From JAEUJM01 sp041918615 (GTDB taxonomy: Bacteria; Actinomycetota; Acidimicrobiia; Acidimicrobiales; DATDAH01), in NCBI GenBank assembly GCA_041918615.1, contig JAYRVH010000073.1, positions 29,206 through 93,205 of the forward strand: DNA of 64,000 nt, written 5' to 3'. The position numbers and the translations under genes were made by a program. Positions 34,005 through 42,133 of the stretch are shown here, one piece after another (the stretch's first letter is position 1; each line of letters begins with the position of its first letter). Under the pieces are notes generated by a model, which was not told where the DNA came from, ran no database searches, and was given only the letters and a program-made list of their open reading frames with translations.

Positions 34005-34884
34005 GCCTCCACCGACGCGCTCGCCCCGGACGCCGCCGTGGTCGAGCTGGCCGAGACCAGCGTCGGGATCGACCACCTCGAGGGCTGGGTCCCTCGCCGC
34101 ATGCCCGACGGGCGCGACCTGCGGGTACGGGCCTTCGGCGCTCGAACGCTGCACATCCCGGCAGGCAACGGCGGGATCGTCTCTGCGCTCACCATCCTGC
34201 GCAGCGTCATCACCCGCAGCGACGCCATCATCAAGGCGCCGTCGAACGACCCCCCTCACCGCGATGGCGATCGCCCGCACCCTGGCCGACATCGCCCCCG
34301 ACCATCCGGTGACCCGCCACCTGGTCGTGGCCTACTGGAAGGGCGGAGACGAGGTCGTCGAGCCGGCGCTCTACCGCCCCGAGCACATCGAGAAGATCGT
34401 GGCGCTACCGCCGTACGTCAGCGCGCCGCCGACCTACGTGAACCACGAGCTGAAGGACCACCTCGACACCGCCCGACTCGAGGACGACTGGTACCGGGTC
34501 TACGGCGGCGAGCAGAACGAAGGAGCGGTCATCGTCTCCCAGCTCGACGAGCCGGTGGGCTACAGCGCCCTGCTGTCGTGCCGGGTCGCCAACGTCGTCC
34601 CCGTCGACGGCATCGAGAAGGTCACCGCCGCGGTCAACGCCTACACGCAGACGATCGGGATCTACCCCGAGTCGCTCAAAGCCGAGCCGCGCGACATCCT
34701 GCCCCTGTTCGCCGCCCAGCGCCTCACGTCGCTCGGCTACGCCTGAAACGTCACGGTGGCCATGCCCCAGGACGCCATCGAGCCGATCCGGCGCATGTGC
34801 CGGTGGATCGTCGACGAGGAGTGCGATCCGGCCCGGGTGGTCCCCATCTGGGAGCTCGCGGCCCCGGCGGCGGCCAGGCCGTAA
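34005..34884 (+). pseudogene. Decayed LuxC-type acyl-CoA reductase
   Basis: Pieces in two frames align to long-chain acyl-CoA reductase. First comes VELAETSVGIDHLEGWVPRR, then AFGARTLHIPAGNGGIVSAL and RSDAIIKAPSNDPP in one frame up to about 34250. Then AIARTLADIAPDHPVTRHL and VVAYWKGGDEVVEPALY continue in the next frame from 34264. The TGA at 34744-34746 interrupts AQRLTSLGYA, yet homologous residues (MPQDAIEPIRRMCRWIVDEE) continue in frame to TAA 34884. The N-terminus and probably a central block after EKIVA are also missing. Confidence 0.72.
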
Positions 34885-34897
34885 GCTCGCCGGCACC

Positions 34898-36055
34898 ATG
34901 GCAGCCAACGCGACGGTCGAGGTGACGCTGGGTTTCCTGCCTCCGTCTCTGGCCATCCCCGACGACGAGCACCCCGGCCTGCTCCGCGCCGGCCCGCGGT
35001 CGTCGGCGCCGTACGACCACGGCAGCATCGAGCACCACGTCTGCGTCGCGACCGACGGGTGCCGGGACGACGTCGTGCAGCCCGACCTGCTCGACGGCGG
35101 GTTCGACACCGTCGACCTGTCCGGCCTCGACGAACTCCAAACGGCGCTCGCCGGCGTGCGCGAGGCCGGCCGCATCACCGATGACGAGGCCACCACCATC
35201 CGGTCCCTGCTGGAGGGCGCCGTCCTGCGGAGCTCGAACGGCCGGGACCTCACGGTGCTGCACCTCGCCGAAGAGGGCTTCCTGATGCGCATGTCAGGAC
35301 CGAACGGGTTGTCCGTGGTGGGGCCGCGGTCGGTCGGGATGAACCAGCATGGCGCGGCCACCTCGGTCCACGCCGACCAGGACATCTTCGGCACGCCGCT
35401 CGGGCAGGTGATGGACGGCCGGGCGCCCTCGCTGTTCCGTCACGACTCGCCCGACGGCGAGAACCACGAGGCCGGGCTGATGCTCGTCAACTTCTGGATC
35501 CCGCTCCAGCAGATCACTCAGCCCCTGGCGCTGGCGGACGGGCGCAGCATCGACCGGCGCAGCCACCAGCTCCGCTACGGGCTCCCCACCAACTCCTTCC
35601 TCGAGCGCGAGGAGGACATGACCATCAACGACATCTGGCTGTTCCTCCACGACGCGGGCCAGCGCTGGTACCTCCGCTCCGACATGGGCCACCACAGCGC
35701 CTACGTGTTCAACACGCTGAGCACGCCGCACGGAGCCTGCGCCCTGCCCGGCGAGGACGCCGCCGAGTGGTGCTACCGGTCACTGGAGGACGCCGAGGCG
35801 GCGGTGGCCGCCGGTGACGTGGCCGCCCTCACCGAGGCGCTCGCTGCGAACCCGCCGGCGCTCCCCGAGGAGACGTCCCCCGCACTGAGCGCTGCCGTCG
35901 CGGCCATGGTCGCCGTGGCCGACGAGGCCCGCCGTGACCCGAACGCCGTGTGCGGCCAGCGTGCCGACGCGTGGGGAGCGGCGTCCCAGGCCGCCCGCCG
36001 ACGGGTGGTCCGCATGTCACTCGAGCTGCGCGCCGTCGTCTCGATCGACCGGTAG
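34898..36055 (+). CDS. CmcJ/NvfI-like oxygenase family protein
   Basis: 385 residues. The part ATSVHADQDIFGTPLGQVMDG with a following NFWIPLQQITQPLALADGRS resembles the CmcJ/NvfI family (proline-histidine-x-aspartate iron site, then N-W-x-P). DIWLFLHDAGQRWYLRSDMG and FNTLSTPHGACALPGED supply a possible distal histidine. The first 100 residues (FLPPSLAIPDDEHPGLLRAG) and the alanine-rich last 70 are not recognised. An Fe(II)/2-oxoglutarate-type oxidation is the best guess. ATG 34898 follows the LuxC remnant by 13 bases. Confidence 0.55.
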   Translation: MAANATVEVTLGFLPPSLAIPDDEHPGLLRAGPRSSAPYDHGSIEHHVCVATDGCRDDVVQPDLLDGGFDTVDLSGLDELQTALAGVREAGRITDDEATTIRSLLEGAVLRSSNGRDLTVLHLAEEGFLMRMSGPNGLSVVGPRSVGMNQHGAATSVHADQDIFGTPLGQVMDGRAPSLFRHDSPDGENHEAGLMLVNFWIPLQQITQPLALADGRSIDRRSHQLRYGLPTNSFLEREEDMTINDIWLFLHDAGQRWYLRSDMGHHSAYVFNTLSTPHGACALPGEDAAEWCYRSLEDAEAAVAAGDVAALTEALAANPPALPEETSPALSAAVAAMVAVADEARRDPNAVCGQRADAWGAASQAARRRVVRMSLELRAVVSIDR

Positions 36056-36216
36056 CACCCGGCGGTCGAAGCCGCCCAGGAGAACCCTCTCGTGCTGGTA
36101 CGCCGATGACCCGAGACGAAGGTGGACCTGCTCGTCAAGTGGGCGGCCCGTCTCGTGTGGTGGCCGCTCGCCCCACCATCGGTGCGAGATGTGATCACCT
36201 CGGGTTGAGCCTCGGC

Positions 36217-36240
36217 GTGACGCCGTCGCCGTAGCGTCAC
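36217..36240 (+). promoter_or_regulatory. Inverted repeat containing a TAGCGT -10 box
   Basis: GTGACGC (36217-36223) and GCGTCAC (36234-36240) are perfect arms around a 10-base loop. TAGCGT at 36232-36237 sits in the right arm, and six bases later the EamA reading frame has ATC at 36244. Confidence 0.45.
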
Positions 36241-36288
36241 CTCATCGCCTCCCCCACCCTCGCCCCGGCGCGCCATCGGCGCGGCTAC

Positions 36289-37233
36289 GTGCTGGTGCTG
36301 GCCGGCGCGGCCCTGTTCGGGATCAACGCCAGCGTGTCCAAGGTCGTCCTCTCGAGCGGCCTCGATCCGGCCCGCCTGACGGCCCTGCGCTGCACGGGCG
36401 CCGCCATCGGCCTGCTGCTCGTGCTGAAGACGGTCCGGCCGACGTCGTTGCGCATCCCGAAAGCCGAGATCCCGAAGCTGATCGTGCTCGGCCTCAGCGG
36501 CGCAGCGCTCCTCCAGTGGCTGTACTTCGTCGCCCTCGATCGCCTGCCGGCGGCGATCGCCCTGCTGCTCGAGTTCACCGCTCCGCTGATGGTGGCGGTC
36601 TTCTCGGTCGTCGTGCTCCGCCACCGCATCGCCCGCCAGGTGTGGTGGGCCCTCGGGCTGGCCCTGCTCGGTCTCGCCCTGGTGTCCCAGGTCTGGACCG
36701 ACGTCGGCCTCGACGTCGTCGGCGTCCTGGCCGCCCTCGGCGCCGCCGCCTTCCTCGCCACGTTCCACCTGCTCGGCAAGCACATGCTCGAGACCAGGGA
36801 CCCCCTCGTCCTGAGCTTCTGGATGTTCGCCATCTCGTCGGTGTTCTGGGCGTTCGTCCAGCCGTGGTGGGACTTCGATCCGGGCGTGCTGACCGAATCC
36901 ACCTCGATGCTGGGCCGACTCGCCGCCCACACGATCCCGGTCTGGCTCGGTGTGCTCTGGGTCATCCTCCTGGGCACGCTCGCGCCCTACGCCCTCGAGG
37001 TCTTCGGTCTCCGGCACCTCTCGGCCACGACGACCGGCATCGTCTCGATGATCGAGCCGGTCGTGGCGGCCACCGTCGCGTGGCTCTGGCTCGAAGAGAC
37101 CCTCAGCGGTGTCCAGCTCCTCGGCGGCCTGCTCGTCCTCAGCGGCGTCGGCCTCGTCCAGGTCGCCCGCGCCGGCGGCGGCGCGCCGGAGCCCGAAACG
37201 CCCCTGATCGGCGAGGCCACCCCCGTCCAGTGA
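36289..37233 (+). CDS. EamA/RhtA-type drug-metabolite transporter
   Basis: 314 residues from GTG 36289, ten membrane helices in two EamA repeats: GAALFGINASVSKVVLSSGLD with LTALRCTGAAIGLLL, and GVLAALGAAAFLATFHLLGK with ALEVFGLRHLSATTTGIVSM and IEPVVAATVAWLWLEE. The family exports amino acids, amines or drugs. The frame is open further up (RHRRGYVLVL), and the true start may be 15 codons earlier, at ATC 36244, where a leaderless -10 box is positioned. Confidence 0.85.
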   Translation: MLVLAGAALFGINASVSKVVLSSGLDPARLTALRCTGAAIGLLLVLKTVRPTSLRIPKAEIPKLIVLGLSGAALLQWLYFVALDRLPAAIALLLEFTAPLMVAVFSVVVLRHRIARQVWWALGLALLGLALVSQVWTDVGLDVVGVLAALGAAAFLATFHLLGKHMLETRDPLVLSFWMFAISSVFWAFVQPWWDFDPGVLTESTSMLGRLAAHTIPVWLGVLWVILLGTLAPYALEVFGLRHLSATTTGIVSMIEPVVAATVAWLWLEETLSGVQLLGGLLVLSGVGLVQVARAGGGAPEPETPLIGEATPVQ

Positions 37234-37282
37234 TCAGCGACACGGTCGCCCGAGGACTCCAGCCCCGCTCGGTCCCCGAACT

Positions 37283-37308
37283 GGCGCCTGATCTACTGGT
37301 CAGGCGCC
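37283..37308. terminator. Hairpin after the EamA transporter
   Basis: GGCGCCTGA (37283-37291) and TCAGGCGCC (37300-37308) form a perfect 9-pair stem with an 8-base loop, 50 bases after the transporter stop. No T-run follows, so it would be a weak or actinobacterial-type terminator. Confidence 0.5.
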
Positions 37309-37406
37309 GGAACGGATGTGGTGTCGCCGAACGGCGACGGAGGGGAACCGCACCAGACCGAACCCGGCGAGGCGACGCCGCCGCCGGTCTGCTTGGCTGG
37401 GCGACC

Positions 37407-38351
37407 GTGGCCGCAGCGTTTCCCGACCCCGTCTATCTACGCGACCTGCTGGACGGAAGATCGGGCCCGTACGCCGATCCTCGCTACGCGGTCGATGCGC
37501 TCGATGACGTCAAGGTCCTGGTCGGCGAGCTCGATCCAGCCGGACGAGCTGCGCTCGGTCGAGGGCTCACGGCGCTGGTACTCAACCCCGAGCGTCACAT
37601 CGCCACGGCCGCGGCGCTCGCGCTGGACGTCGTGGGCGACGACCTCGACCTCCCCCAGCTGGTGGAGTGGCTGGGCACGGCGGAGGCGACCGCGCTCAAC
37701 GAACCTCCAGAGGGCTTCCCCGCCGCCAGCCGGCCCACCCTGCGCGCCGAGGTGGTCGTGGTCGTGTGCCGTCACGCCCGCCCCGATCTTGCCGATCACG
37801 CCACCGCGCTCGCGGCCGTCGACGGGTGGATCGAGCACCCGCCAGGCGGGATGACCCGGGGCGAGGTGCTCTTCCTCGTCGCCGACCGCTGGGGCGACCA
37901 GATCGTGCATCGAGCACCCCGGTGGCTGACCACCGACGACACGGGGGTGCTCGTCCGGCTCCCGAGCCACTGGCACCGCCTCGCCGCGGCCGGCGCCCTG
38001 CGCCCGTGGCCCGATGCCGCTGAGGCCCCGGTGCGCACCGCCGCAGGCATGCGCGCCTGGGAGCCCGCCGAGCTCGATGCGCTGCTGCGGGTCATGGCGG
38101 ACGAGGCGCCACAGCTGTGCCGGCCACCCGGCATCGACGACCAGCGGCGATGGCGGATGACCCGGGAACGACCGTGGGACTGGACCCTCTGGGAGGCCGA
38201 CGACGGGACCCGGGCGCTTGAGGTCGTCTGCGGCAGCGTCGGCGTCTACACGGTCACCGAGGTGCTGTCCCCGGAGGACGGCAACCGCCTAGACGCGGCG
38301 ACGGCGGCGGAGGTCACCGCACACGCACGATCCATCGAAGCGCGGCGCTGA
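37407..38351 (+). CDS. Helical (HEAT-like) protein, function unknown
   Basis: 314 residues from GTG 37407; other upstream GTGs exist and no ribosome site decides. The N-terminal two-thirds are amphipathic helices with regular spacing: LVGELDPAGRAALGRGLTAL, ERHIATAAALALDVVGDDLD, RAEVVVVVCRHARPDLADHA. This suggests HEAT/ARM-like repeats. The last 80 residues (RRWRMTRERPWDWTLWEADDG, VCGSVGVYTVTEVLSPED) are a beta-rich domain. No family is claimed. Confidence 0.6.
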   Translation: MAAAFPDPVYLRDLLDGRSGPYADPRYAVDALDDVKVLVGELDPAGRAALGRGLTALVLNPERHIATAAALALDVVGDDLDLPQLVEWLGTAEATALNEPPEGFPAASRPTLRAEVVVVVCRHARPDLADHATALAAVDGWIEHPPGGMTRGEVLFLVADRWGDQIVHRAPRWLTTDDTGVLVRLPSHWHRLAAAGALRPWPDAAEAPVRTAAGMRAWEPAELDALLRVMADEAPQLCRPPGIDDQRRWRMTRERPWDWTLWEADDGTRALEVVCGSVGVYTVTEVLSPEDGNRLDAATAAEVTAHARSIEARR

Positions 38352-38397
38352 GGAGCCCCGATCGATCACCGTGGTCGCCAGCTGCCGCCCCCCGCCC

Positions 38398-38562
38398 TCA
38401 GGGTGCGACGACATCCGGGAACCGGGCCGCCGCCCACTGCTCGTCGCTCAGATCGTGCTCGACCCGGTCCATCCGGCGCTTGCGCTTTCGGGCGCTGCGA
38501 GCGCGACGACTGCGGTTGACCGCCACGGTCGCAGCGTACGGCTCAACGGGCTCGGGGAGCAC
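38398..38562 (-). pseudogene. N-terminal fragment of an HNH endonuclease
   Basis: A 54-codon minus-strand frame reads LPEPVEPYAATVAVNRSRRA, then RSARKRKRRMDRVEHDLSDE, then QWAA. This is the conserved head of a family of actinobacterial HNH nucleases (normally followed by a zinc-knuckle GGCAYCG and HNH). Here it runs into ARFPDVVAP and a stop, so the nuclease core is gone. Confidence 0.55.
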
Positions 38563-38610
38563 GACCAGCTTCCGCCAGATCCGAGCACGCGCCGGGCCAG
38601 CACTACGAGG

Positions 38611-38817
38611 TCACGAAACGGGCGGATCCGGGAAGAACGACGTTGGTTCCTCCTCGATCACCTCGGCGTCACGGAGGAGGCACACCAAGGGTTGTCCGGG
38701 GTTGCCGAACTCGGGAACCATGACCCCATCCTCCACCCCGAGGAAGGCGCCGCACGCCTCGTTCGTTGGTTCGTCATGCTCGATCGTCCAGTCGACGGGC
38801 ACCAGCGAGCCCTCCAT
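38611..38817 (-). CDS. Small acidic protein, unknown
   Basis: 68 residues from ATG 38817: VPVDWTIEHDEPTNEACGAF, then LGVEDGVMVPEFGNPGQPL and VCLLRDAEVIEEE. Composition is acidic with a sensible codon bias, but no motif is recognised and no ribosome site was confirmed. It lies between an HNH remnant and the beta-lactamase-fold gene and could itself be a fragment. Confidence 0.35.
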   Translation of the reverse strand: MEGSLVPVDWTIEHDEPTNEACGAFLGVEDGVMVPEFGNPGQPLVCLLRDAEVIEEEPTSFFPDPPVS

Positions 38818-38847
38818 CGCCTCGGCGTTCTCTGAAGCGTTCGTCGT

Positions 38848-39567
38848 TCAGAGCATCGCGATACGGCGGTCGAAGTCGGCAGCGAGGTCCATCAGCGCGG
38901 CGCGGCAGTCGCCCGTGTAGGCCGGGGCGTGCATCGGGGCGAGCGTGTCGATCTCGAGTTCGGCCAAGCGACGGCAGGTCGCACCACTCGACGGGTGCAG
39001 CGACAGCGATCCGGGCATGTCGTCCTCGGCCTGCACGGCAGGCCCCACGATGTCGTCGTCCGTGGCAGCGGCGTAGGGACCGTTCCATGTGAACAGATCA
39101 CCGCAGAACAGCGTCTTGGTGGTGATGTCGTAGAGCACGCCGGCTTCCCACGCGTGCGGCACGTGCGGGGTGTCGAACCACTGCACGAGGTGCCCGCCGA
39201 GGTCGAGCGTCTCGCCGTCGCCGAGCGCCCGTGGCGGGCGGTCCGCGAGATCACCGATCGACACCATGCACCCGATGAAACCCTGGGCGACGGTGGCATG
39301 CGGCGCGAGTGCCAACCATTCGTTCATCGAGCCTGACTCGTCTGCTTCGACGTGACCGAAGCTCAGCCACCGCACGGTGTCGGCAGGCAGCACGGTGGAC
39401 ACACCGGCCGACACGAGCGGGAACAGACCGCGCATCCCGGTGTGGAACAGCAGCGGTTCGGTTGCCACGATGAGGTACTGGTTGAAGGCCACAGGGGCCT
39501 CGGGGATCACCGTCGTCAGCTGGTGGATGCCGGCGGCGATCTCGGTCACCCTCGCATGCATGCCCAT
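38848..39567 (-). CDS. ODP/flavodiiron-type metallo-beta-lactamase-fold protein
   Basis: 239 residues. The metal motif is SFGHVEADESGSM (H-x-E-x-D as in diiron oxygen-binding proteins, rather than H-x-H-x-D-H). Later ligands are in DTPHVPHAWEAG and LFCGDLFTWNGP, and the C-terminal histidine is in APMHAPAYTGD. No flavodoxin domain is attached. ATG 39567 overlaps the stop of the maleylpyruvate isomerase-like gene (TGATG). Members bind O2 or NO at a diiron centre; as a stand-alone ODP it may sense or reduce O2. Confidence 0.8.
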   Translation of the reverse strand: MGMHARVTEIAAGIHQLTTVIPEAPVAFNQYLIVATEPLLFHTGMRGLFPLVSAGVSTVLPADTVRWLSFGHVEADESGSMNEWLALAPHATVAQGFIGCMVSIGDLADRPPRALGDGETLDLGGHLVQWFDTPHVPHAWEAGVLYDITTKTLFCGDLFTWNGPYAAATDDDIVGPAVQAEDDMPGSLSLHPSSGATCRRLAELEIDTLAPMHAPAYTGDCRAALMDLAADFDRRIAML

Positions 39568-40340
39568 CAGAACGGCACCTCCGTGGCGAGCAGACCGGTG
39601 CGAGGCCGCGCGTCGGCCGGAGGGCGACCCGAAAGCGTGCGACACATCTCGATCGCGTCGATGGTGACGGGTTCGCGGCCGCCGTTGCCGGCCACGAACT
39701 CGCCGCCGGCGGGGCCGGTGAGAATGAGCGTGAAGGGCTGACCATGGCGACGGGCCAGCTCGGCGACGACATCGGCGACGATGCGACCGTCATGCTCCGC
39801 GTTGAGCTCGAGCTGGCGACCGGTCGCGTTGGCGATGTCGATGCGGTGCATCCACGGGTCGCGCGTCAGGATCGTGTCGAGCAGGTACTCCATGCGCCAC
39901 GTCTCGGTGGTGCCGCCGACTTCCTCCTTCATCGGCATCTTTCGGAAGAGCCCCGGCGCCTTGGCCCGCCAGTGGGCGGCGCGCGGGCCGATCTCGTCGA
40001 CGCGGGCGATCAGCTCGTCGATCGACAAGTCAGCGTGGTCGGCGACCTGCTTGGCTGTCAACGCGTCGATCATCGGGCCGCCCTCACGCTTCGACGTCTT
40101 CGTCGCTGCGCCCATCGCCCGGAACAGCCGACGGAAGCCGACGAAGGTCGCCATCATGCCGAGGCTGTGTCCCGCAACAGCTCGCACGTCCCAGAGCGGA
40201 CAGTCGGTCGTTCTGCTCCACTCGTCAGGTGCCAGCGACCGCAACTGTGAGGCCATGCGCTCGTACTCGGTGCGCGCCAGTCGCTCGGTGTCGGAACGGG
40301 TGATCGGTTGGATGGTGTCGACTGGTCGTGCAGTCATCAT
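39567..40340 (-). CDS. Mycothiol-dependent maleylpyruvate isomerase-like protein
   Basis: 257 residues of the DinB/MDMPI fold (TIGR03083 type). LRSLAPDEWSRTTDCPLWDV and RAVAGHSLGMMATFVGF include the first metal histidine; TILTRDPWMH with RIDIANATGR has the H-R-I-D signature. The C-terminal SCP2-like domain (FTLILTGPAGGEFVAGNGGR) is present. A GAGGAGG ribosome site precedes the start. It is second in an operon behind a TetR and translationally coupled to the ODP gene. Thiol-dependent isomerisation or detoxification is likely. Confidence 0.82.
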   Translation of the reverse strand: MMTARPVDTIQPITRSDTERLARTEYERMASQLRSLAPDEWSRTTDCPLWDVRAVAGHSLGMMATFVGFRRLFRAMGAATKTSKREGGPMIDALTAKQVADHADLSIDELIARVDEIGPRAAHWRAKAPGLFRKMPMKEEVGGTTETWRMEYLLDTILTRDPWMHRIDIANATGRQLELNAEHDGRIVADVVAELARRHGQPFTLILTGPAGGEFVAGNGGREPVTIDAIEMCRTLSGRPPADARPRTGLLATEVPF

Positions 40341-40365
40341 GGTTTGTGCCTCCTCGTGGCTGTTG

Positions 40366-40953
40366 CTACCGCTTCTTCATCATGTGGTCGTAGAACATCT
40401 CGACGGCATCGTCGATCAAGCGAATCCAGCGGTCCCCACCAGGGTCGTTGGAGAGCTGTTGATCCGCGAGCCCCGTGCCGATTGCGGTGAACAGGTCGAC
40501 CGCTGCGGGGTCGGTGATCCCGCACGCCGCCATCCGTTCTCCGATCCGTTCGAGGCTGCCCTCGGAGATCGCGAACGACTCCGCCGACGGCTCGAAGCCG
40601 GGAATCGTCCGCTGGAACAGCAGCAGGTAGCGCGCCGCGTCGGCCGCGCAGAACTCGACGAAGAAGCGAACCAGCTGCTTCAGACCCTCCAGCGGTTCGC
40701 CAAGCTCGTCCGATGGCTCGGCCTCGACGAACTTACGCGCACCCTGCGCATACATCGCGTCATAGATCGCATGCTTCGAGTCGAAGTAGCTGTAGAGCGA
40801 AGGGGCCTGCATCCCCACCGTCCGCGCCAGGTCTCGCAACGACAGCGCACCAAGCCCGTCGGCACGCACCTGCGCCCACGCGGCGTCGAGGATCTCCGCT
40901 CTCGTGCCCTCCTTACGCTCCGCTCGCCTATCACGTTTAGGTGTTTCTAACAT
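40366..40953 (-). CDS. TetR regulator (paralogue A)
   Basis: 195 residues. HTH: LGALSLRDLARTVGMQAPSL then YSYFDSKHAIYDAMY. The ligand domain shares YLLLFQRTIPGFEPSAESFA and GLADQQLSNDPGGDRW with the TetR at 48434-49024, so the two are paralogues within 8 kb. ATG 40953 is leaderless. It heads the isomerase/ODP operon and has an 18-base dyad in its promoter. Confidence 0.87.
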   Translation of the reverse strand: MLETPKRDRRAERKEGTRAEILDAAWAQVRADGLGALSLRDLARTVGMQAPSLYSYFDSKHAIYDAMYAQGARKFVEAEPSDELGEPLEGLKQLVRFFVEFCAADAARYLLLFQRTIPGFEPSAESFAISEGSLERIGERMAACGITDPAAVDLFTAIGTGLADQQLSNDPGGDRWIRLIDDAVEMFYDHMMKKR

Positions 40954-40960
40954 TATTAGG

Positions 40961-40990
40961 AGAATAGAATGATGTTCAGCATTCAGTCAA
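40961..40990 (-). promoter_or_regulatory. Leaderless promoter with operator in the spacer
   Basis: Minus strand: TTGACT (40990-40985), 18-base spacer, TATTCT (40966-40961), seven bases, ATG 40953. The spacer is itself a near-palindrome GAATGATG-TT-CAGCATTC (40967-40984; 7 of 8 pairs), the likely site for the TetR it encodes. Confidence 0.75.
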
Positions 40991-41003
40991 GCGACTTCGC
41001 GGG

Positions 41004-41413
41004 TTGACGAGCGACAATCCGGACGAGCTCGATGACCTGGGCCCGCCAGCCGCAGTTCCAGTCCACCGACTTCGGCCGCGGGCACGACGCCTCACCTCGA
41101 ACGAGATCGACGATCTCCTCGTCGACCACGGCAGCAGCGAGAAGGTCCTGGACCTGGCGTCCAGGTTCCGAGTCAGCAAGTCCACGGTGCTCCACCAGGT
41201 CGCCTCTGCCGGGCTTCTCAGGCGGTCGGAGACGAGAGGCTGGTCGAGCGACAACCACGAGTCGCGGTGGATCTGTATCGGGGCGGCGCTTCGTTCGCCT
41301 CGGTCGGCGATCACTTCAGCATCGGTTCGACAACTGTGTGGTCGCGGTTCCGTGCGGCAGGGGTCGGACTTCGTCCACGTCGCGGATGGGACGATCGGGC
41401 CCCGGTGCGTTGA
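41004..41413 (+). pseudogene. Orphan double-HTH (resolvase tail-like) gene, frameshifted copy
   Basis: Nearly identical in DNA (roughly 88-90% by eye over about 240 bases) to the intact gene at 50773-51156. The first HTH (LTSNEIDDLLVDHGSSEKVL, DLASRFRVSKSTVLHQVA) is readable from TTG 41004. A one-base loss near 41255, where the intact copy has CTA CGA, shifts the second HTH (LYRGGASFASVGDHFSIGST, TVWSRFRAAGVGLRPR) into another frame ending at TGA 41413. Confidence 0.75.
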
Positions 41414-41456
41414 CGGCAACCAGGAAGCGGTGCTGGCCGCACGGCGCGAAGTTGGG

Positions 41457-42116
41457 TCAAAGACCGGGCGACCCACGCTCAGCCCGCATCTTGACGCCCC
41501 GGAGCATGTCCCTCGACATCAAGAAGTCGGCGGGGACGATGCCGAGCCAGCCTCCGAGGGTCAGCCACCAGGGGCTGGTCATCCACCGCGACCGGAAGTG
41601 GAAACGCGTGCGCCGGCCGTCATCGAGCGGGGTCAGAACGAAGGCCCATGACCAGTCGAGTGATGCGTGCGCCCGCCAGCTCATGGGCAGATGACTGTTT
41701 GAGTGCAGCACCAGGGCCCGTTCGCGCTCGATCTCTTCGACGATGAGGCCGCACTCGGTGTGCGGCGGGCCGTCAGGGATGAACGTGCCAATGCCGATGT
41801 CTTGGAGCTCAGGAATGATCCGTTCTGCGCTCGGACCGTTGGCCGGGAACAGCAGCCGGTCCACCCACCTCGCGGTGTACCAGCCTGCCCGCCCCCAGCC
41901 CATCTGCACGAGCCACGGCCACACCGCAGATGGTGGGGCATCGATGGTGATCGCGTGATCGGTCGCCACTTGGGGCTTGCTGACGATGCGATCCCCGGGG
42001 AGCGCCTTGCCTCGCTCGTCCTGGATGGACCCGTACGTCCGACCGAGACGGATCAGTGCGGCTTCGGCCAGCCCAAGCGCTCCCAGCGCTGCCGCCAAAC
42101 GGCACCTCATCGACAT
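41457..42116 (-). CDS. SRPBCC-fold protein (copy 1)
   Basis: 219 residues. The cavity-fold signature ITIDAPPSAVWPWLVQMGWG with RAGWYTARWVDRL is shared with the paralogue at 43644-44330. After it come IGTFIPDGPPHTECGLIVEE and a C-terminal hydrophobic helix (TSPWWLTLGGWLGIVPADFL). GGAG a few bases upstream supports ATG 42116 or the adjacent GTG. It is the last gene of a seven-gene operon. Ligand or reaction unknown. Confidence 0.75.
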   Translation of the reverse strand: MSMRCRLAAALGALGLAEAALIRLGRTYGSIQDERGKALPGDRIVSKPQVATDHAITIDAPPSAVWPWLVQMGWGRAGWYTARWVDRLLFPANGPSAERIIPELQDIGIGTFIPDGPPHTECGLIVEEIERERALVLHSNSHLPMSWRAHASLDWSWAFVLTPLDDGRRTRFHFRSRWMTSPWWLTLGGWLGIVPADFLMSRDMLRGVKMRAERGSPGL

Positions 42117-42133
42117 CACGTTCTCCGTTCCTG

